Assembly: GCA_026785745.1 (NCBI GenBank)
Contig: JAJAZO010000344.1
Span: 1-10,520 of the forward strand
Reading direction: 5' to 3'
DNA: 10,520 nucleotides
DNA from: Chitinophagaceae bacterium
GTDB lineage: Bacteria > Bacteroidota > Bacteroidia > Chitinophagales > Chitinophagaceae
Every line of letters starts with the position of its first letter. The stretch's first letter is position 1. The position numbers and the translations under genes were made by a program. The notes beneath the pieces were generated by a model, which worked only from the letters and a program-made list of their open reading frames with translations, was not told the DNA's origin and searched no databases. Below are positions 1-7,473 of this stretch, piece after piece.

Positions 1-1
1 A

Positions 2-1477
2 GAATGGTACGATTTTTATATTTTCGGGATGCTTTCCACCACCATTTCCACCCAGTTTTTTCCAAAAACGAATCCTACAGCTGCCTTGCTCAGTACATTT
101 GCCATTTTTGCGGCGGGTTTTATCGTCCGCCCATTAGGGGCATTAATCTTTGGCCGTTTGGGTGATTTGATTGGAAGAAAATATACTTTCCTGCTTACAC
201 TGATACTGATGGGTGGCTCTACTTTTCTTATCGGTTGTGTGCCCAACTATGAAAGTATTGGTGTTGCTGCTCCAATAATAGTTTTATTGCTAAGATTATT
301 ACAGGGGCTTGCCCTTGGAGGTGAATATGGTGGCGCCGCCACTTATGTTGCCGAATATTCCCCCGTCGGCAAAAGAGGTTATTACACCAGTTGGATACAA
401 ACAACAGCAACACTTGGTCTTTTTTTAGCATTGGGTGTTATTCTGCTGGTAAAATCAAATATGCCTGATGCTTCTTTTACAGCAGAATGGGGCGGCTGGC
501 GGTATCCATTCTGGATTTCTATTTTGTTGGTGGGAGTTTCCATTTACATACGACTGAAGATGAAAGAATCTCCGATGTTCTCTAAACTGAAAGCAGAAGG
601 AAAAACATCTGCCCACCCATTGAAAGAAAGTTTCCGTCGAAAAGCAAATTTTAAAATGGTATTGCTGGCCTTGTTTGGTGCGGTGATGGGGCAGGGAGTT
701 GTTTGGTACACCGGGCAGTTCTATGCACAGAATTTCTTAGAAACAAAATGCTTTATTGAATTTGAACAAAGCAGGACGATTATGCTATGGGCAATTGCTT
801 TGGCTACACCTTTCTTTATTCTCTGGGGTTGGCTAAGCGATAAGATTGGGAGGAAATGGATAATGATGGTGGGGATGGCTTTAGCAATATTTACTTATAG
901 GCCGATATTTAATACTTTTTTGAAGGATAGTAATCCTGAAAATTGGATACCTGAAAATAGTAAGCAAGAAGAATTTGCTTTTTATGAAAAACCATTAAAC
1001 CCTGAAATAAAGAATATTGATAGTAACACCCGTATTACTACCGCAAAACATTCGTTTCCTAAAGGAGGATCAACAATAGCAGCAATAACTTACAAGAAAA
1101 ATATAGATGAAATTTCGGCAGAACAAATTGACTCAGTAGTATTTTCTAATAAGCACCTTCCTTCAAATCTCTACTGGAAATTCATTGGACTTCTTTTCTT
1201 ATTAATTCTATATGTAACGATGGTCTATGGCCCTATTGCCGCCTTCTTAGTAGAATTGTTCCCGACAAAAATCCGTTACACTTCTATGAGCCTTCCGTAC
1301 CATATTGGTAATGGTGTATTTGGAGGATTAGTTCCTTTTATCGGCTTGCTTTTAACAACTACTTATCCTGCAGACCCATTGGTAGGGCTTTGGTATCCGA
1401 TTGGTGTAGCGGCATTGTGTTTAATAATCGGAGTATTATACCTGACAAATAAAATTGATAGAAATATAAAAGATTAG
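2..1477 (+). CDS. MHS-family MFS transporter, 5' end cut by window edge
   Basis: A secondary transporter of the major facilitator superfamily, metabolite:H+ symporter (ProP/KgtP-like) type, in the inner membrane; the substrate cannot be named. The reading frame is open from base 2 and begins EWYDFYIFG, the conserved first-helix motif of this family, so the Met at 29 is internal and the true start lies upstream of the window. Both copies of the cytoplasmic MFS motif are present: GRLGDLIGRK (about residues 42-51 counted from the Met at 29) and GWLSDKIGRK (267-276). The RLLQGLALGGEYGG segment of helix 4 is also typical. A hydrophilic stretch of about 80 residues (about 299-380) separates helices 9 and 10 and should face the periplasm; it is much longer than in enterobacterial relatives. 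The gene is followed after 73 bases by a small membrane protein. Family assignment is firm; substrate unknown. Confidence 0.93.
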   Translation, partial: EWYDFYIFGMLSTTISTQFFPKTNPTAALLSTFAIFAAGFIVRPLGALIFGRLGDLIGRKYTFLLTLILMGGSTFLIGCVPNYESIGVAAPIIVLLLRLLQGLALGGEYGGAATYVAEYSPVGKRGYYTSWIQTTATLGLFLALGVILLVKSNMPDASFTAEWGGWRYPFWISILLVGVSIYIRLKMKESPMFSKLKAEGKTSAHPLKESFRRKANFKMVLLALFGAVMGQGVVWYTGQFYAQNFLETKCFIEFEQSRTIMLWAIALATPFFILWGWLSDKIGRKWIMMVGMALAIFTYRPIFNTFLKDSNPENWIPENSKQEEFAFYEKPLNPEIKNIDSNTRITTAKHSFPKGGSTIAAITYKKNIDEISAEQIDSVVFSNKHLPSNLYWKFIGLLFLLILYVTMVYGPIAAFLVELFPTKIRYTSMSLPYHIGNGVFGGLVPFIGLLLTTTYPADPLVGLWYPIGVAALCLIIGVLYLTNKIDRNIKD

Positions 1478-1478
1478 A

Positions 1479-1497
1479 CCTCCTCCACAAGAGGAGG
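1479..1497. repeat. short GC-rich inverted repeat after the MFS gene
   Basis: A perfect 7-bp stem (CCTCCTC at 1479-1485, GAGGAGG at 1491-1497) with a 5-base loop begins one base after the MFS stop codon. It lies in a GC-rich patch (about 1479-1516) that stands out from the A/T-rich flanks. No T-run follows it on the plus strand, so it is not a textbook intrinsic terminator. It could be a transcript-stabilising hairpin or part of a dispersed intergenic repeat. Confidence 0.45.
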
Positions 1498-1550
1498 CCA
1501 CCGGAGCACAGCCCTGACTTATTCATCAACTCGTATAAAACTCAAAATCT

Positions 1551-1796
1551 ATGAATGCCTTTAAAAGATATTTCGGATTACTGCTCTTAATAATTGGCCC
1601 TCTTTTTATTTATGAATTAGTGGCGGGTGCTATTGCCAATATTGATACAGCCGGTAAGAAAGATATTAATAACCCTGTTATCTGGATTATCATTATTACC
1701 ATCTTTACACCCATTGCTATCGGGCTGGTTATATTTGGCTGGTATGCTTTCCGGGGAGAGTATGACAGGCTACCGCAAAAGTCTAAAGAACTATAA
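1551..1796 (+). CDS. small two-helix membrane protein, DUF6814-like
   Basis: An 81-residue inner-membrane protein with two predicted transmembrane helices (about residues 7-28 and 43-67), a short polar link containing GKKDINNP, and a charged tail (RGEYDRLPQKSKEL). From memory it resembles DUF6814, a Bacteroidota family of about 75-80 residues often encoded beside MFS transporters, and here it directly follows one in the same direction. It may be an accessory subunit of the transporter, but no biochemical role is known to me. The start at 1551 has an A-rich upstream stretch, and its MNAFKRYFG N-terminus looks natural. The existence of the gene is well supported by composition and context; the family name is from recall. 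Confidence 0.8.
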   Translation: MNAFKRYFGLLLLIIGPLFIYELVAGAIANIDTAGKKDINNPVIWIIIITIFTPIAIGLVIFGWYAFRGEYDRLPQKSKEL

Positions 1797-1839
1797 ATCA
1801 ACCTGTAAAAAATTTGACAATCTACAAACAATTCAGGCA

Positions 1840-1868
1840 TTGTTTTGTAATACTGACATATATCTTTG
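1840..1868 (+). promoter_or_regulatory. Bacteroidota-type sigma-A promoter for the small exported protein and export genes
   Basis: TATCTTTG at 1861-1868 is an exact match to the Bacteroidota -7 element TAnnTTTG. A TTG at 1840-1842 lies 18 bases upstream, in the accepted range for the -33 element. Transcription would begin around 1873-1876, only a few bases before the ATG at 1879, implying a very short leader or leaderless mRNA. The promoter separates the MFS/small membrane protein pair from the following genes. It was identified by motif only. Confidence 0.5.
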
Positions 1869-1878
1869 CACTTCAAAC

Positions 1879-2163
1879 ATGAAAAAAATAGCAACCATAT
1901 TTTTGTTTTTGTTCACACTGGTACAGGCAGGCCCGGCTATTTATTCATTATTTTCTGATACCACTACCGTATTTATCGTAGATGAAGAAAAAGGGGCAGA
2001 ACAAGCAGATACCTTAGAAAAGAAAGATAAGAAAGAATACCCCTCCCTTTCATGTCAAGAGGAAGAATTTTCTTATAAAATAAGTACTGCTTTTCATGTT
2101 GCTGAAAAAATTCACCCATCCCCCAGTCTCGATAAGCCGACTCCCCCGCCCAATTTTTGTTAA
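1879..2163 (+). CDS. small exported protein of unknown function
   Basis: A 94-residue protein. Residues 1-17 (MKKIATIFLFLFTLVQA) form a signal peptide with likely cleavage near VQA/GPA, so the mature product should be periplasmic or surface-exposed. The rest is polar and acidic/lysine-rich (EEKGAEQADTLEKKDKKEY, residues 36-54), followed by a proline-rich tail (KPTPPPNFC). It has two cysteines, C59 and the C-terminal residue C94. The start at 1879 is chosen because it begins the signal peptide and lies just after a promoter; upstream sequence in the same frame is not protein-like. It precedes the ABC/HlyD/TolC genes by 80 bases and may be co-transcribed. I do not recognise a family. A role as accessory or substrate of the export machinery is possible but unproven. 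Confidence 0.72.
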   Translation: MKKIATIFLFLFTLVQAGPAIYSLFSDTTTVFIVDEEKGAEQADTLEKKDKKEYPSLSCQEEEFSYKISTAFHVAEKIHPSPSLDKPTPPPNFC

Positions 2164-2243
2164 TTAAATTTCCCTGTTTTGATTTCAGGTACGCTTCAGC
2201 ATGTCTGTATTTTTCTTTAACTTATTAACAAATATTTTATTTC

Positions 2244-3896
2244 ATGCCAACACCCGCAAGCCCGGTTTCAAGGATATTAAACCTTGTAAAACTGGAGCGT
2301 AAAGAAATTACTGCTGTTTATTTCTATGCGATATTAAATGGCCTTATACAACTATCCTTGCCCATAGGTGTACAGGCCATCATCGGTTTTGTAATCGGTG
2401 CTTCCATGAGGGCTTCGCTGATTGTACTGATAATATTGATAGTAACCGGGGTATTTGCTGCCGGTATTATGCAGGTAAACCAGATGAAGATTATTGAAAA
2501 AATTCAACAGAAAATATTTGTCCGTTATTCATTTGCATTTGCAAAGCATATTCCGCGGTTAGATTTAAAGAAAATAGATACTATTTATTTGCCGGAGCTG
2601 ATCAATCGGTTTTTTGACATCCCGGTATTGCAAAAAAGTTTATCCAAAGTTTTATTAGATATACCCACTGCAAGTATCCAGATTATATTCGGATTGATGT
2701 TGCTATCGTTTTATCATCCCGCATTTATACTTTTTAGCTTTGTGCTAATCACCCTGTTGTGGCTTATACTACGCTTTACTGGTAACCGGGGTCTGCAAAC
2801 CAGCATTGATGAAAGTACTTACAAATATACAACGGCAGAATGGCTGGAAGAAGCGGCAAGGGTTATCAAATCCATTAAACTGGCAAAAAATAATGACCTG
2901 CACCTGCAAAAAACAGATGAACAGGTTACCAACTACCTGGATGCCCGTAACAGCCATTTTAGAATACTGCTGTTCCAGTACAATGTATTGGTGCTCTTTA
3001 AAACAATTATCACTGCTGCTATGCTCATTGTAGGTACATTATTATTAGTAAATCAGCAATTGAATATCGGCCAGTTTATTGCAGCAGAAATTATCATACT
3101 CCTTGTGCTGAATTCAGTGGAAAAACTGATTATGACACTGGGTAGTGTATATGATGTGCTGACAGCTGTTGAAAAATTATCCAATCTAACCGATAAGCCT
3201 GTTGAAGAGAATGGCACTGTTCATTTATCAGCTATCAGCAAGGGACTAAAAGTAGAAATGAAAAACCTGAGTTTCAGTTATAATGACGAAAACGAAATAC
3301 TGAATAATATTTCATTGCAAATAAACCCCGGAGAAAAAGTATGTATAACTGGAAAAGACAGTTCTGGCAAGTCCACTTTACTGCGTTTAATGGCATGTGC
3401 TTATACAGATTTTAAAGGTGCCTTTTTGCTGGATGATGTACCGGTGGGCAATTATGATTTAGACACTGTCCGGTCACAGTTGGGTGTGCTGATGAGTCAA
3501 CAAGACATTTTTCATGGCACTTTAAAGGAAAACATTGCATTGGGAAATGAGCAAATCTCTATGGAAACAATAATTAATATTGCCGGAAAAGTTGGACTGA
3601 ATGATTTTATTGCCAAACTCAAAATAGGGTATGATACCATTCTTGACCCAACCGGCAACCGATTACCCCGGAATGTTATTCATAAAATTTTATTAGTAAG
3701 AGCTCTGGCGGGTAAACCCCGCCTCTTATTACTGGAAGAACCCTGGATGAATTTTCAGGATATTCACCGCCGCCAAATCATTCAATTACTCGGCGAGATT
3801 GAAAATACAACACTAATCGTTGTAAGTAATGATGAGGAATTTATCAGGCAATGTGATAAAGTAATTCGCATTGAAGAGGGCAATGTTATTATGTAA
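2244..3896 (+). CDS. HlyB-like ABC transporter, peptidase-less, with degenerate ATPase motifs
   Basis: An inner-membrane ABC exporter half-molecule of 550 residues that would act as a dimer with the HlyD and TolC proteins encoded downstream. Residues 20-300 form the six-helix type-I exporter domain; there is no N-terminal C39 peptidase domain. The ATPase domain covers about 335-550: aromatic A-loop region SFSY (343-346), intact Walker A GKDSSGKST (370-378), Q-loop SQQD (418-421). The remaining motifs are altered: where LSGGQ is expected there is GNRLPRNVIHK (471-481), Walker B reads LLLLEEP with Glu replacing the magnesium-binding Asp (E498) but the catalytic Glu kept (E499), the SALD D-loop is absent, and the switch His is replaced in VVSND (N529). 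I recall similar deviations in other Bacteroidota relatives, so it is probably a subfamily trait rather than decay. The frame is intact. Substrate unknown. Confidence 0.92.
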   Translation: MPTPASPVSRILNLVKLERKEITAVYFYAILNGLIQLSLPIGVQAIIGFVIGASMRASLIVLIILIVTGVFAAGIMQVNQMKIIEKIQQKIFVRYSFAFAKHIPRLDLKKIDTIYLPELINRFFDIPVLQKSLSKVLLDIPTASIQIIFGLMLLSFYHPAFILFSFVLITLLWLILRFTGNRGLQTSIDESTYKYTTAEWLEEAARVIKSIKLAKNNDLHLQKTDEQVTNYLDARNSHFRILLFQYNVLVLFKTIITAAMLIVGTLLLVNQQLNIGQFIAAEIIILLVLNSVEKLIMTLGSVYDVLTAVEKLSNLTDKPVEENGTVHLSAISKGLKVEMKNLSFSYNDENEILNNISLQINPGEKVCITGKDSSGKSTLLRLMACAYTDFKGAFLLDDVPVGNYDLDTVRSQLGVLMSQQDIFHGTLKENIALGNEQISMETIINIAGKVGLNDFIAKLKIGYDTILDPTGNRLPRNVIHKILLVRALAGKPRLLLLEEPWMNFQDIHRRQIIQLLGEIENTTLIVVSNDEEFIRQCDKVIRIEEGNVIM

Positions 3897-3913
3897 CCAA
3901 CAAAACAGTAAAA

Positions 3914-5224
3914 ATGTACAGCATAAATTCATACATACATATTTACAAGCACAACAAAAACAGCCGGGTAAAAATTTGGTTCTTTATCTGCATGCTGGTA
4001 TTTGTGATTTTTTTATTTCTGCCCTGGACGCAAAATGTAAGAGCCACAGGCACTGTAACAACACTATTTCAGGACCAACGACCCCAGCAGGTAAATACCA
4101 TTATTGGCGGCCGGGTAATGAAATGGCATATCAAAGAAGGCGATTATGTAAAAGCAGGTGATACATTGGTGCAACTGACGGAAGTAAAAACAGATTACCT
4201 CGATCCTAATCTTTTGCAACGAACGCAGGAACAACTGGCAGGAAAACAATTATCGGTAGAATACTACAAAAGTAAAGTTGGTGTAACCGACCAACAGATT
4301 GGAGCAATTAATAGCGGCCTGCAGTTGAAACTGAACCAGCAATTAAATAAGCTAAATCAGCTACAATTAAAAGTGCAGGCTGATAGTGCAGAAGCAGTAG
4401 CGGCAAACAATGATTTTATCATTGGTACCAAACAATTTAATCGGCAAAAAGCCATGTATGATAGTGGACTGGTTTCATTAACCCAATTAGAATCCCGTAA
4501 CCAGCAATTTCAGAATGCAGTAGCAAAAAAGATAGGTGCGGAAAATAAACTGGCCAATAGTAAACAGGACTTAACCATTACCCGGATTGAAATGAGTGCC
4601 TTACAACAAGAAAACCTGGAAAAAGTATCCAAAGCACAGGGAGAACAATTTCAATCGCTTACCCAAATAGCCAGTGGGCAGGCAGATGTAGCCAAACTGG
4701 AAAACCAGTATGCCAGTTATACTATCCGTAATGGTATGTATTATGTATTGGCTTCGCAAAGCGGACAGATTGTAAAAGCACAAAAAGCCGGTATTGGAGA
4801 ATTTGTAAAGGACGGCGATATGATTGCAGAAATTGTTCCTGATAAAATTCAATATGCAGTAGAGATGTTTGTTCAGCCATTTGATCTGCCTTTACTAGCA
4901 ACGGGACAAAAAGTACGGTTCCTCTTTGATGGTTTTCCGGCTATTGTTTTCAGTGGGTGGCCCAAAGCATCATCCGGCACATTTGGTGGTGAGATAGTAG
5001 CAGTTGAAAGCAATGTTAGTGTAAATGGAAAATTCAGGGTGTTGGTAAAAGAAGATGCAACTGACAAACCATGGCCCAAAGAACTAAAAATGGGAACCGG
5101 TGCACAAGGAATCACTTTATTAAAAGATGTAGCGGTATGGTATGAACTGTGGCGGAACATCAATGGATTTCCACCAGACTATTACATGCCGGGAAAAAAT
5201 GTAAAAGATTACGGAAGTAAATAA
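3914..5224 (+). CDS. HlyD-family membrane fusion protein
   Basis: The periplasmic adaptor linking the ABC protein to the outer-membrane TolC channel. The 436-residue product has a short cytoplasmic N-terminus, one transmembrane helix (about residues 20-37), a first lipoyl half-motif (about 60-92, with GGRVMKWHIKEGDYVKAGD), a long Gln/Lys-rich coiled-coil hairpin (about 98-265), a second lipoyl half (about 277-310, SGQIVKAQKAGIGEFVKDGD) and a beta-barrel region (about 312-400). This is the usual HlyD order. It starts 17 bases after the ABC stop codon, so the two are surely co-transcribed. The C-terminal VWYELWRNINGFPPDYY segment resembles the HlyD-type C-terminus. Substrate specificity cannot be read from the sequence. 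Confidence 0.93.
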   Translation: MYSINSYIHIYKHNKNSRVKIWFFICMLVFVIFLFLPWTQNVRATGTVTTLFQDQRPQQVNTIIGGRVMKWHIKEGDYVKAGDTLVQLTEVKTDYLDPNLLQRTQEQLAGKQLSVEYYKSKVGVTDQQIGAINSGLQLKLNQQLNKLNQLQLKVQADSAEAVAANNDFIIGTKQFNRQKAMYDSGLVSLTQLESRNQQFQNAVAKKIGAENKLANSKQDLTITRIEMSALQQENLEKVSKAQGEQFQSLTQIASGQADVAKLENQYASYTIRNGMYYVLASQSGQIVKAQKAGIGEFVKDGDMIAEIVPDKIQYAVEMFVQPFDLPLLATGQKVRFLFDGFPAIVFSGWPKASSGTFGGEIVAVESNVSVNGKFRVLVKEDATDKPWPKELKMGTGAQGITLLKDVAVWYELWRNINGFPPDYYMPGKNVKDYGSK

Positions 5225-5287
5225 TTAAGCAATACCAGGATGGTTGTAATTAAACAACTAACATAAATAAAAACAAAACATCAGAAA

Positions 5288-5989
5288 ATGAAAAAAAAAA
5301 TCAGAATGATGGTACTGGCAACCGGGATGGTTGCAGGTACATTAACATGGCAAAGTTGTAATACCAACAAGGACAAAGAAACCACATCAGCAGGTACAAA
5401 AACAGATAATGCTGCAAAAAATGAAACAACCACAAATCCAAAAGTAGAACAAACTATTAAAGACCTTGGCCTGGTGTATGTAGAAGAAGGTGCACAAAAC
5501 ATTGTTACGTACGATGAAGTAAATGCAGCACAACAAGCATGGTGTGATGCTTTGGTAAAAATCGGGCAACTGCATAAAGATGGTGGCGACTATAAAGCAT
5601 TTGCCGAAAAAGTACTCAGCGATGCCTATAATTATGATTACGGAAAAGTATTCTTTAAGCCTACTCTGGCCTATGGCGAACAAACTTTCAGGCCAACCAA
5701 AAAAGGGGCATTGGCTTATTTTATTGGCGGAGATCCTGAGTATCCAAACGATAAAGGGTTTGCTCTTGCACCCTGGGTAAAAGCCAGGTATGACAACCTG
5801 GGTAAGGACAATCAGGGTATCCAAATTTATGGTTCTGTAGCCATCACTATGGGTAATGTGTGGGTAACAGACAAAAGTGGTAAAGAAGTGATGGTAGATA
5901 AAACCTTTGTTTTCAAAAAAGGGGCTGATGATAAACTGCGGCTTATTGTACATAAGTCAGCATTACCGTTTAGTCCGGATAGTAAATAA
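5288..5989 (+). CDS. NTF2/SnoaL-like lipoprotein, candidate iota-class carbonic anhydrase
   Basis: A 233-residue exported protein. The N-terminus (MKKKIRMMVLATG...) is a lipoprotein signal ending in WQSC, so Cys24 is the likely lipidated residue; the -3 Trp is atypical for a lipobox. A Thr/Lys/Asn-rich linker (25-55) leads to a compact domain (about 70-230) with AAQQAWCDALVKIG (80-93), FKPT (123-126), GALAYFIGG (140-148), GFALAPWVKAR (157-167) and LRLIVHKSALP (217-227). I recall these motifs from a family often annotated as phosphoribosyl-AMP cyclohydrolase but belonging to the NTF2-fold group that contains iota carbonic anhydrases. Thr126, Tyr144 and Ser224 could correspond to the Thr/Tyr/Ser site of the metal-free type. 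The usual HHSS segment reads HKSA here. Ten A's follow the ATG. The gene lies between hlyD- and tolC-like genes (63 and 50 bases). Gene certain; enzyme activity a hypothesis. Confidence 0.85.
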   Translation: MKKKIRMMVLATGMVAGTLTWQSCNTNKDKETTSAGTKTDNAAKNETTTNPKVEQTIKDLGLVYVEEGAQNIVTYDEVNAAQQAWCDALVKIGQLHKDGGDYKAFAEKVLSDAYNYDYGKVFFKPTLAYGEQTFRPTKKGALAYFIGGDPEYPNDKGFALAPWVKARYDNLGKDNQGIQIYGSVAITMGNVWVTDKSGKEVMVDKTFVFKKGADDKLRLIVHKSALPFSPDSK

Positions 5990-6039
5990 TTTTTTACTGA
6001 TTTAAACCTCATAACGGCATCTTTGAAGAAAATAAGAAT

Positions 6040-7446
6040 ATGAAGCAGTGTATCCTACTAACAACCCTTCTTTGTATGACCGTTATGGGGTTTTCCCAAC
6101 AACCGGAAAAAATACTTTCAGCGCAACAGGTAATGGAAATTGTGCAACGTTTTCATCCGGTAGCCAAACAAGCAGATATCTTTATTGAAAAAGCCAAAGC
6201 GGATGTAACTATAGCCAAAGGCGGATTTGACCCAATGCTGCAAAATGAATTGGCTAAAAAAACTTTTGATGGCACGGACTACTTTTATTACAACCGTCCA
6301 GAATTAAATATTCCCACCTGGTTTGGTGTAGATGTAAGAGCCGGTACTGAGTATCTATCCGGAAGTCGAACAGACCCTATGAACACAAGAGGAGAAACCA
6401 GTTACTTAGGACTGAACGTGCCACTGGCAAAAAATCTGTTGATGGATAAAAGAAGGGCCGCCTTGCAAACGGCAAAGATTTTCCGGGATGCTTCGGAAGT
6501 GGAGAAAAGAAATATATTAAATAACCTGTTGCTTGATGCCATGAAAAGTTACTGGAACTGGGCGCAGCAGTACCAGGTTTTTCAAATACTCAGTAATGCA
6601 GTAATCGTAAATGAAAAAAGGGTGCAGCTAGTAAAAACTACTTTCCAACTCGGGGATAGGCCTGCTATTGACACCACAGAAGCCTTAACGCAGTTACAAA
6701 GTTTTGAATTGATGAAAAGCCAGGCCTGGCTTGATTTTCAAAATGCCGGGTTAGACTTATCGCTGTATTTATGGACAGCACAAACCAATCCTTATTATTT
6801 ACCCGAAACAATTAGCCCGGCAGATAACCTGCAAACAATTAATTTAAACAACGTTGTACTACCGGAGCTGAACAGCCTGTTGGATGCAGCCCTTAAAAAC
6901 CATCCGGAGTTACTTATTTACAATTACAAATTAGATGTGCTGGATGTGGAAAAGAAGCTGAAGTTTCAGGAGCTATTACCTAAAATTGATTTTAGATATA
7001 ATCAACTGGGCAAAGGTTATAATGTATTGAAAACGGCCACCGCCCCCTTGTTTGAAAATAATTTTCAATATGGTATTTCTATGGGCATACCGCTTCGCCT
7101 GTCGGCAGGCCGTGGTGAATACCGAAAAGCCAAACTAACAATTACAGAAACGCAATTGCAACAATCACAAAAGCAGTTGCAGGTGGAAAATAAAGTAAAA
7201 AGTTATTTCAATGAATTGGTTACACTGAAAAGCCAGGTAAGTCTTCAGGAAAAAGCATATAGCAATTTTCTGGCCTTACAACGGGGGGAAGAGATACGGT
7301 TTCAGGCCGGGGAAAGCTCCTTGTTTCTTATTAATGCAAGAGAAAACAAAACACTGGAAGCCTTGCAAAAATTACAGGAGCTGAAAGCAAAATATTTTAA
7401 AACCCAAAACGCCCTTCAATGGGCTGCTGGTTTGTTGATAAACTAA
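6040..7446 (+). CDS. TolC-family outer-membrane efflux channel
   Basis: The outer-membrane component of a tripartite exporter, forming a trimeric barrel with a periplasmic alpha-helical tunnel. The 468-residue product has a signal peptide ending near GFSQ (residue 20) and two structurally repeated halves, as usual for the family: the first contains FQLGDRPAIDTTEA (202-215) and the second FQAGESSLFLINARE (421-435), equivalent positions at the ends of the long helices. The length is typical. With the ABC and HlyD genes upstream it completes the export path. An imperfect -7-like element, CATCTTTG (6018-6025), lies 14 bases before the start without a convincing -33 element, so read-through from upstream is the simpler explanation. 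Its 3' end (about 7278-7446) has a decayed second copy about 580 bases downstream. Confidence 0.94.
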   Translation: MKQCILLTTLLCMTVMGFSQQPEKILSAQQVMEIVQRFHPVAKQADIFIEKAKADVTIAKGGFDPMLQNELAKKTFDGTDYFYYNRPELNIPTWFGVDVRAGTEYLSGSRTDPMNTRGETSYLGLNVPLAKNLLMDKRRAALQTAKIFRDASEVEKRNILNNLLLDAMKSYWNWAQQYQVFQILSNAVIVNEKRVQLVKTTFQLGDRPAIDTTEALTQLQSFELMKSQAWLDFQNAGLDLSLYLWTAQTNPYYLPETISPADNLQTINLNNVVLPELNSLLDAALKNHPELLIYNYKLDVLDVEKKLKFQELLPKIDFRYNQLGKGYNVLKTATAPLFENNFQYGISMGIPLRLSAGRGEYRKAKLTITETQLQQSQKQLQVENKVKSYFNELVTLKSQVSLQEKAYSNFLALQRGEEIRFQAGESSLFLINARENKTLEALQKLQELKAKYFKTQNALQWAAGLLIN

Positions 7447-7473
7447 ATATTTTTAAAACTAAAAACGAAAGTT

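Noticed and set aside
1627..1878. An upstream in-frame extension of the small exported protein
   Set aside because: The extension overlaps the small membrane protein gene in another frame, is not protein-like, and would bury the signal peptide that begins at 1879.
5291..5300. Run of ten A's right after the lipoprotein start codon as a phase-variation switch
   Set aside because: Lys-rich signal peptide starts often produce such runs in A/T-rich genomes; one sequence gives no evidence of length variation.
5387..5953. A 188-codon open frame on the minus strand opposite the NTF2-fold lipoprotein gene
   Set aside because: The plus-strand frame has a signal peptide and recognisable family motifs; the antisense frame is Cys/Phe/Ile-rich without domain resemblance and is an overlap artefact.
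5288..5989. Assignment of the lipoprotein as phosphoribosyl-AMP cyclohydrolase (HisI), a label I recall for similar proteins
   Set aside because: I see no HisI-type Cys/His zinc motifs, and the protein is exported with an NTF2-like motif pattern; histidine biosynthesis is cytoplasmic.
6018..6025. CATCTTTG as a separate promoter for the tolC-type gene
   Set aside because: It deviates from TAnnTTTG at the first base and no TTG lies at the right distance upstream; read-through from the upstream genes suffices.
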